Shown one piece after another: positions 34,075-36,629 of a stretch of DNA of 36,629 bases (positions are counted from its first letter, which is position 1; each line of letters starts with the position of its first letter). The position numbers and the translations under genes were made by a program. This DNA comes from JAFGPF01 sp964409485. GTDB lineage: Bacteria > Chloroflexota > Dehalococcoidia > Dehalococcoidales > RBG-16-60-22. Where the stretch lies: assembly GCA_964409485.1 (NCBI GenBank), contig CAYPDM010000009.1, forward strand, positions 1 to 36,629, written 5' to 3'. The notes beneath the pieces are model-generated. The model did no database searches and was not told where the DNA came from. It saw nothing but the letters and a program-made list of their open reading frames with translations.

Positions 34075-35297
34075 CGTAACAGACCTCCGTAGGCTCTTTC
34101 ACCGTGTTGCGAGAGGTCCAGCCCGACTGTCTCTTCCATTTGTTTTACCCTCAAGCCGATGGTGACATCGATTAGTTTACCCAGAATCCAGGTAACGGCG
34201 AAGGCGAAACCGGCGACGGTCACGATACTTACCAACTGTATCAGTACCTGGTAGGCATTACCCTCGATGAGACCAGCCGTGCCGCCGATGGCGGAACTGG
34301 CAAAGATACCCGTAGCCAGGGCTCCCCAGATGCCTCCCATGCCGTGGACGGCAAAAACGTCCAGGGAATCGTCGAAGTGAAATTTACTCTTCATCAGTAT
34401 TATGCTGTAATAGCAGATTATAGAGACGATAATGCCGATAGGTATGGCGGCAATGGGCTGGACGAATCCCGCCGCCGGTGTTATCGCCACCAGGCCGGCC
34501 ACAGCCCCCGTTACCGTCCCCAGCAGGCTCGGACGGCGGTGTATCCAGCTGATTATCATCCAGGTAAAGCCGCCGGCGGCCGCCGAGAGATTGGTAGCGA
34601 CGAAAGCGCTGGATGCCAGGCCATCGGAGGCAAGGGCGCTGCCGGCGTTGAAGCCGAACCAGCCGAACCAGAGCAGGCCGGCGCCGAGTGCCACCATCGG
34701 GATATTATTCGGTTCCATGACATCGGTCGGAAAGCCCCTGCGCCTCCCCAGCACCATAACCAGGGCCAGCGCCGAGATACCGGCATTGATATGTACCACG
34801 GCTCCGCCGGCGAAGTCGAGGGCGCCGATTCCCCCGAGCCAGCCGCCTCCCCATACCCAGTGGCACACGGGCGCATACACAACCGTCATCCACAGGGTCG
34901 AGAAAATCATCAGGGAGCTGAACTTGATTCTCTCCACGACGGCACCGGTAATAAGGGCCACGGTGATGATGGCGAACATGCCCTGGAAAGTCATAAAGGC
35001 CAGGTGGGGCACGGTGGATGCATATGTATTCGACGGTTCCATCCCGACATTAGCCAGACCGAAGTAATTTAAACCGCCGATGAAGCTGCCTTTATCGACG
35101 CCGAAACTAAAGCTGTATCCCCAGAGCGCCCAGATAATACTGATAATGCCCATGACGGCGAAGCTCATCATGATGGTGGAAAGCAGGTTTTTCCGCCGGG
35201 CCATACCGCCGTAGAAAAGGGCCAGGCCCGGAGTCATCAGCAGAACAAGCGCTGATGAAATAAGTATCCAGGCGGTGTCCCCGGTGTTGATAGACAT
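34071..35297 (-). CDS. amtB: Ammonium transporter
   Basis: A 408-residue membrane protein of the Amt/Mep/Rh family with about eleven segments and an outside N-terminus. The pore histidine pair is visible in GGAVVHINAG and VFAVHGMGGI. The C-terminal cytoplasmic tail ends QMEETVGLDLSQHGERAYGG, the usual P-II contact region. Start ATG 35297 behind CAGGAGG. Four 11-bp-spaced GTTAC-like boxes lie 47-84 bases upstream, so expression is probably set by the OmpR-type regulator encoded just upstream. Its stop overlaps the P-II start. Confidence 0.95.
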   Translation of the reverse strand: MSINTGDTAWILISSALVLLMTPGLALFYGGMARRKNLLSTIMMSFAVMGIISIIWALWGYSFSFGVDKGSFIGGLNYFGLANVGMEPSNTYASTVPHLAFMTFQGMFAIITVALITGAVVERIKFSSLMIFSTLWMTVVYAPVCHWVWGGGWLGGIGALDFAGGAVVHINAGISALALVMVLGRRRGFPTDVMEPNNIPMVALGAGLLWFGWFGFNAGSALASDGLASSAFVATNLSAAAGGFTWMIISWIHRRPSLLGTVTGAVAGLVAITPAAGFVQPIAAIPIGIIVSIICYYSIILMKSKFHFDDSLDVFAVHGMGGIWGALATGIFASSAIGGTAGLIEGNAYQVLIQLVSIVTVAGFAFAVTWILGKLIDVTIGLRVKQMEETVGLDLSQHGERAYGGLLR

Positions 35298-35327
35298 CCA
35301 AGACCTCCTGTAAGTCTAGATATCTTC

Positions 35328-35333
35328 ATTTTA
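35328..35333 (-). promoter_or_regulatory. -10 element of the amtB promoter
   Basis: TAAAAT on the minus strand, 31 bases before the ATG. No -35 hexamer is visible at the right distance; the GTTAC boxes occupy that region, which fits an activator-dependent promoter. Confidence 0.5.
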
Positions 35334-35343
35334 CCGGGCTAAT

Positions 35344-35381
35344 GTTACGAACATATTACGGAGAAGTTAAATCTGTGTTAC
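35344..35381. promoter_or_regulatory. Four direct repeats with 11-bp period (GlnR/OmpR-type boxes)
   Basis: On the plus strand GTTAC (35344), ATTAC (35355), GTTAA (35366) and GTTAC (35377) start exactly 11 bases apart, each separated by 6 unrelated bases. OmpR/PhoB-family regulators bind head-to-tail to repeats with an 11-bp period, and the actinobacterial nitrogen regulator GlnR uses gTnAC and GaAAC boxes with 6-base gaps. The array sits over the expected -35 region of amtB. Confidence 0.75.
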
Positions 35382-35396
35382 AGGACGGGGGATTGA

Positions 35397-36071
35397 CTAT
35401 GAATTTTTAATGAAACGGTAGCCTATGTTCCTTACCGTTTCGATGAAGGTGTGATTGGCGTCCTCTATTTTGCTGCGCAGCCGGCGTACGTGAACGTCCA
35501 CGGTGCGGTCCCCGCCGAAGTAATCATAACCCCAGATTTTGTCCAGCAGGTTTTCACGTGTATAGACCCTCCCCGGGCTGCCTGCCAGCAGCTTGAGCAT
35601 CTCGTATTCCTTGAAGGTAAGTTCGACTATTTCGCCTTCTACCGTTACCTCGCAGGTGACGAGGTCTATCGTCAGGTCGTTATATTTTATTTGCTCTTTG
35701 TTCTCCGTATCTTCGGGCCTGCGAGCAAGCCGGTTAATCCTCAATATCAGCTCTCTGGTGTCATAAGGACGAGTAATGAAATCGTCGATGTCACGGAGGC
35801 TGTCGGCGTCATCAGTCACCTCTCCCGGGATAAGCGCTATTACCGGGATTTTCCTCCCCTTAATAATCTTCCGGGTGAGTTGCCACATTCCTGAGGCAGG
35901 AGGAGGTCCGTCCATTTCAAACAGGAGAATATCCGGTTTGCTGCTGGCTACGGCATCGCTAACTCCGTTACTATCGGAGGTGAAGGAGCAGGTCAGACCG
36001 TAAGGAGAGAGGTTCTTGCGGAGGTTTGTCCCTGTTTCATCGTCCCGCGAGACTATTAGAACGCGTGTCAT
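35397..36071 (-). CDS. Atypical OmpR-family response regulator (candidate nitrogen regulator)
   Basis: A 224-residue protein: receiver domain (1 to about 115) and OmpR/PhoB winged-helix domain (VELTFKEYEMLKLLAGSPGRVYTRENLLDKIWG..., RTVDVHVRRLRSKIED, VRNIGYRF). The receiver is degenerate. The acceptor Asp position reads Glu52 (PDILLFEMDG), the Thr/Ser position is Ile81 (ALIPG), and the switch Lys is Arg101 (FITRPYD), so normal phosphorylation is unlikely. No histidine kinase gene is next to it. Its place between a glutamate synthase-like gene and amtB-glnK-glnA recalls GlnR of actinobacteria, an orphan OmpR-type nitrogen regulator (inference). I start at ATG 36071, 7 bases after GGAG; GTG 36074 is the alternative. 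Confidence 0.88.
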   Translation of the reverse strand: MTRVLIVSRDDETGTNLRKNLSPYGLTCSFTSDSNGVSDAVASSKPDILLFEMDGPPPASGMWQLTRKIIKGRKIPVIALIPGEVTDDADSLRDIDDFITRPYDTRELILRINRLARRPEDTENKEQIKYNDLTIDLVTCEVTVEGEIVELTFKEYEMLKLLAGSPGRVYTRENLLDKIWGYDYFGGDRTVDVHVRRLRSKIEDANHTFIETVRNIGYRFIKNS

Positions 36072-36089
36072 CACTCAACTCCGTCACCG

Positions 36090-36629
36090 TTAGTAGGCGT
36101 AGAGTCTCCCGTAGGGTCGGAGTTCGCGCGGAAACAGTTTTATAAATTTGTGCGCCAGTATATCATCCGCATCACAGTCGAAATAACCGGCAAACTCGCT
36201 GACATACTTGCGGAGCGCTTTGCGGTCGCTTTCTTCGAGTTCGGTAACGCCTACTTCCTTACCCAGCTGGTATTCCTCCACGTTTCCCCGTATGTATATA
36301 ACGCCGCCGTGCATGCCGGTACCGATGAACCTGGCCCGGTGTTTTTCACCTTTGCCGAGGTTCAGGCCGAGGAGGACCAGTGTGCCTCCCGCCATGTACT
36401 CGCCGAAGAAGTCCTGGGCGGTGCCGCCGATGACGACCACCGGCATCTTGTCCCGGTACTCTTTCATATGAATGCCGGCTCGGTAGCCTACGTCTTCGCG
36501 GATGAATATCCTGCCGCCCCGGGCCGATAGTCCGACGGTATCACCGGCGTGGCCGTGAACGATTATCTCACCCTCGTTCATGGTGTTGCCGCAGCCGTCC
36601 TGGGCATTGCCGTGGACGATAATCCTCGG
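36090..36629 (-). CDS. GXGXG-domain protein, glutamate synthase large-subunit C-terminal type, 5' partial
   Basis: The frame runs off the right edge, so the N-terminus is missing; 179 residues are visible. Repeats such as 'GxxxGxxxxGGxIxIxG' (GEIIVHGHAGDTVGLSARGG, GEYMAGGTLVLLGL, GTGMHGGVIYIRGN) form the parallel beta-helix of the GXGXG domain, the C-terminal structural part of the glutamate synthase alpha subunit and of formylmethanofuran dehydrogenase FwdC/FmdC. In archaea and many anaerobes this domain is a separate gene of a split glutamate synthase. Its stop lies 18 bases before the regulator start, so they share an operon. The nitrogen context favours glutamate synthase. Confidence 0.8.
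   Translation of the reverse strand, partial: PRIIVHGNAQDGCGNTMNEGEIIVHGHAGDTVGLSARGGRIFIREDVGYRAGIHMKEYRDKMPVVVIGGTAQDFFGEYMAGGTLVLLGLNLGKGEKHRARFIGTGMHGGVIYIRGNVEEYQLGKEVGVTELEESDRKALRKYVSEFAGYFDCDADDILAHKFIKLFPRELRPYGRLYAY

Noticed and set aside
29411..35396. NrpR operators of the archaeal GGAA-N6-TTCC type near nrpR, glnA or amtB
   Set aside because: I looked through the intergenic gaps and did not find this pattern. Its absence is recorded rather than forcing a degenerate match.

Overview
The window looks like a chromosomal segment of an uncultured anaerobic bacterium, most likely a Chloroflexota member close to Dehalococcoidia. This is inferred from gene content, without any rRNA or database search. 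The clues are two selenocysteine-type open frames, a tungsten-type aldehyde:ferredoxin oxidoreductase with its own MoaD-like protein, an NrpR-type nitrogen regulator (a family best known from archaea), a C_GCAxxG_C_C redox protein, and strong sigma70-like promoters. No rRNA, tRNA, CRISPR array or insertion sequence was seen.

Layout. 1-3.2 kb: an NTF2/SnoaL-like gene (cut by the window edge) converges on a tandem-cupin gene. Next comes a broken ImuB-type polymerase gene fused to a DnaE2-like tail, which still has a near-perfect promoter with a LexA/SOS box in its spacer. 3.3-7.7 kb: a rightward accessory catabolic set of SDR dehydrogenase, MFS transporter, small alpha-beta barrel protein, acyl-CoA dehydrogenase lacking the usual catalytic Glu, and a C_GCAxxG_C_C protein. 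7.8-13.9 kb: a leftward group of ABC-F ATPase, two-domain methyltransferase, thioredoxin reductase-like flavoprotein and a 593-residue selenoprotein read through an in-frame TGA (UGSC motif). 14.0-21.3 kb: a MarR regulator with its own palindromic operator, overlapped by an RND exporter, then a DUF169 protein and a heterodimeric ABC exporter. 21.3-25.0 kb: a GntR-type regulator with a periplasmic-binding-protein-like domain, the tungsten aldehyde oxidoreductase and a MoaD-like protein. 25.7-29.3 kb: an SDR followed by a second selenoprotein (motif U-G-A-C), converging on two single-cupin genes. 29.4-36.6 kb: a nitrogen block of NrpR, nadE, glnA, glnB, amtB, an atypical OmpR-type response regulator and the GXGXG domain of a glutamate synthase-like protein.

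Two observations stand out. First, each of two diverged paralogues is interrupted by TGA at the same aligned position, followed by G-(S/A)-C and an uninterrupted homologous frame. They should therefore be read as selenoproteins of 593 and 559 residues, in which a UGSC domain is fused to a large second domain of unknown function. One lies just upstream of a thioredoxin reductase-like gene, the other just downstream of an SDR. Second, upstream of amtB there are four GTTAC-like boxes spaced exactly 11 bp apart, the geometry expected for an OmpR-family dimer array. The adjacent gene encodes an OmpR-family regulator whose receiver lacks the phospho-acceptor Asp, the Thr/Ser and the Lys. This suggests a GlnR-like, phosphorylation-independent nitrogen regulator working alongside NrpR.
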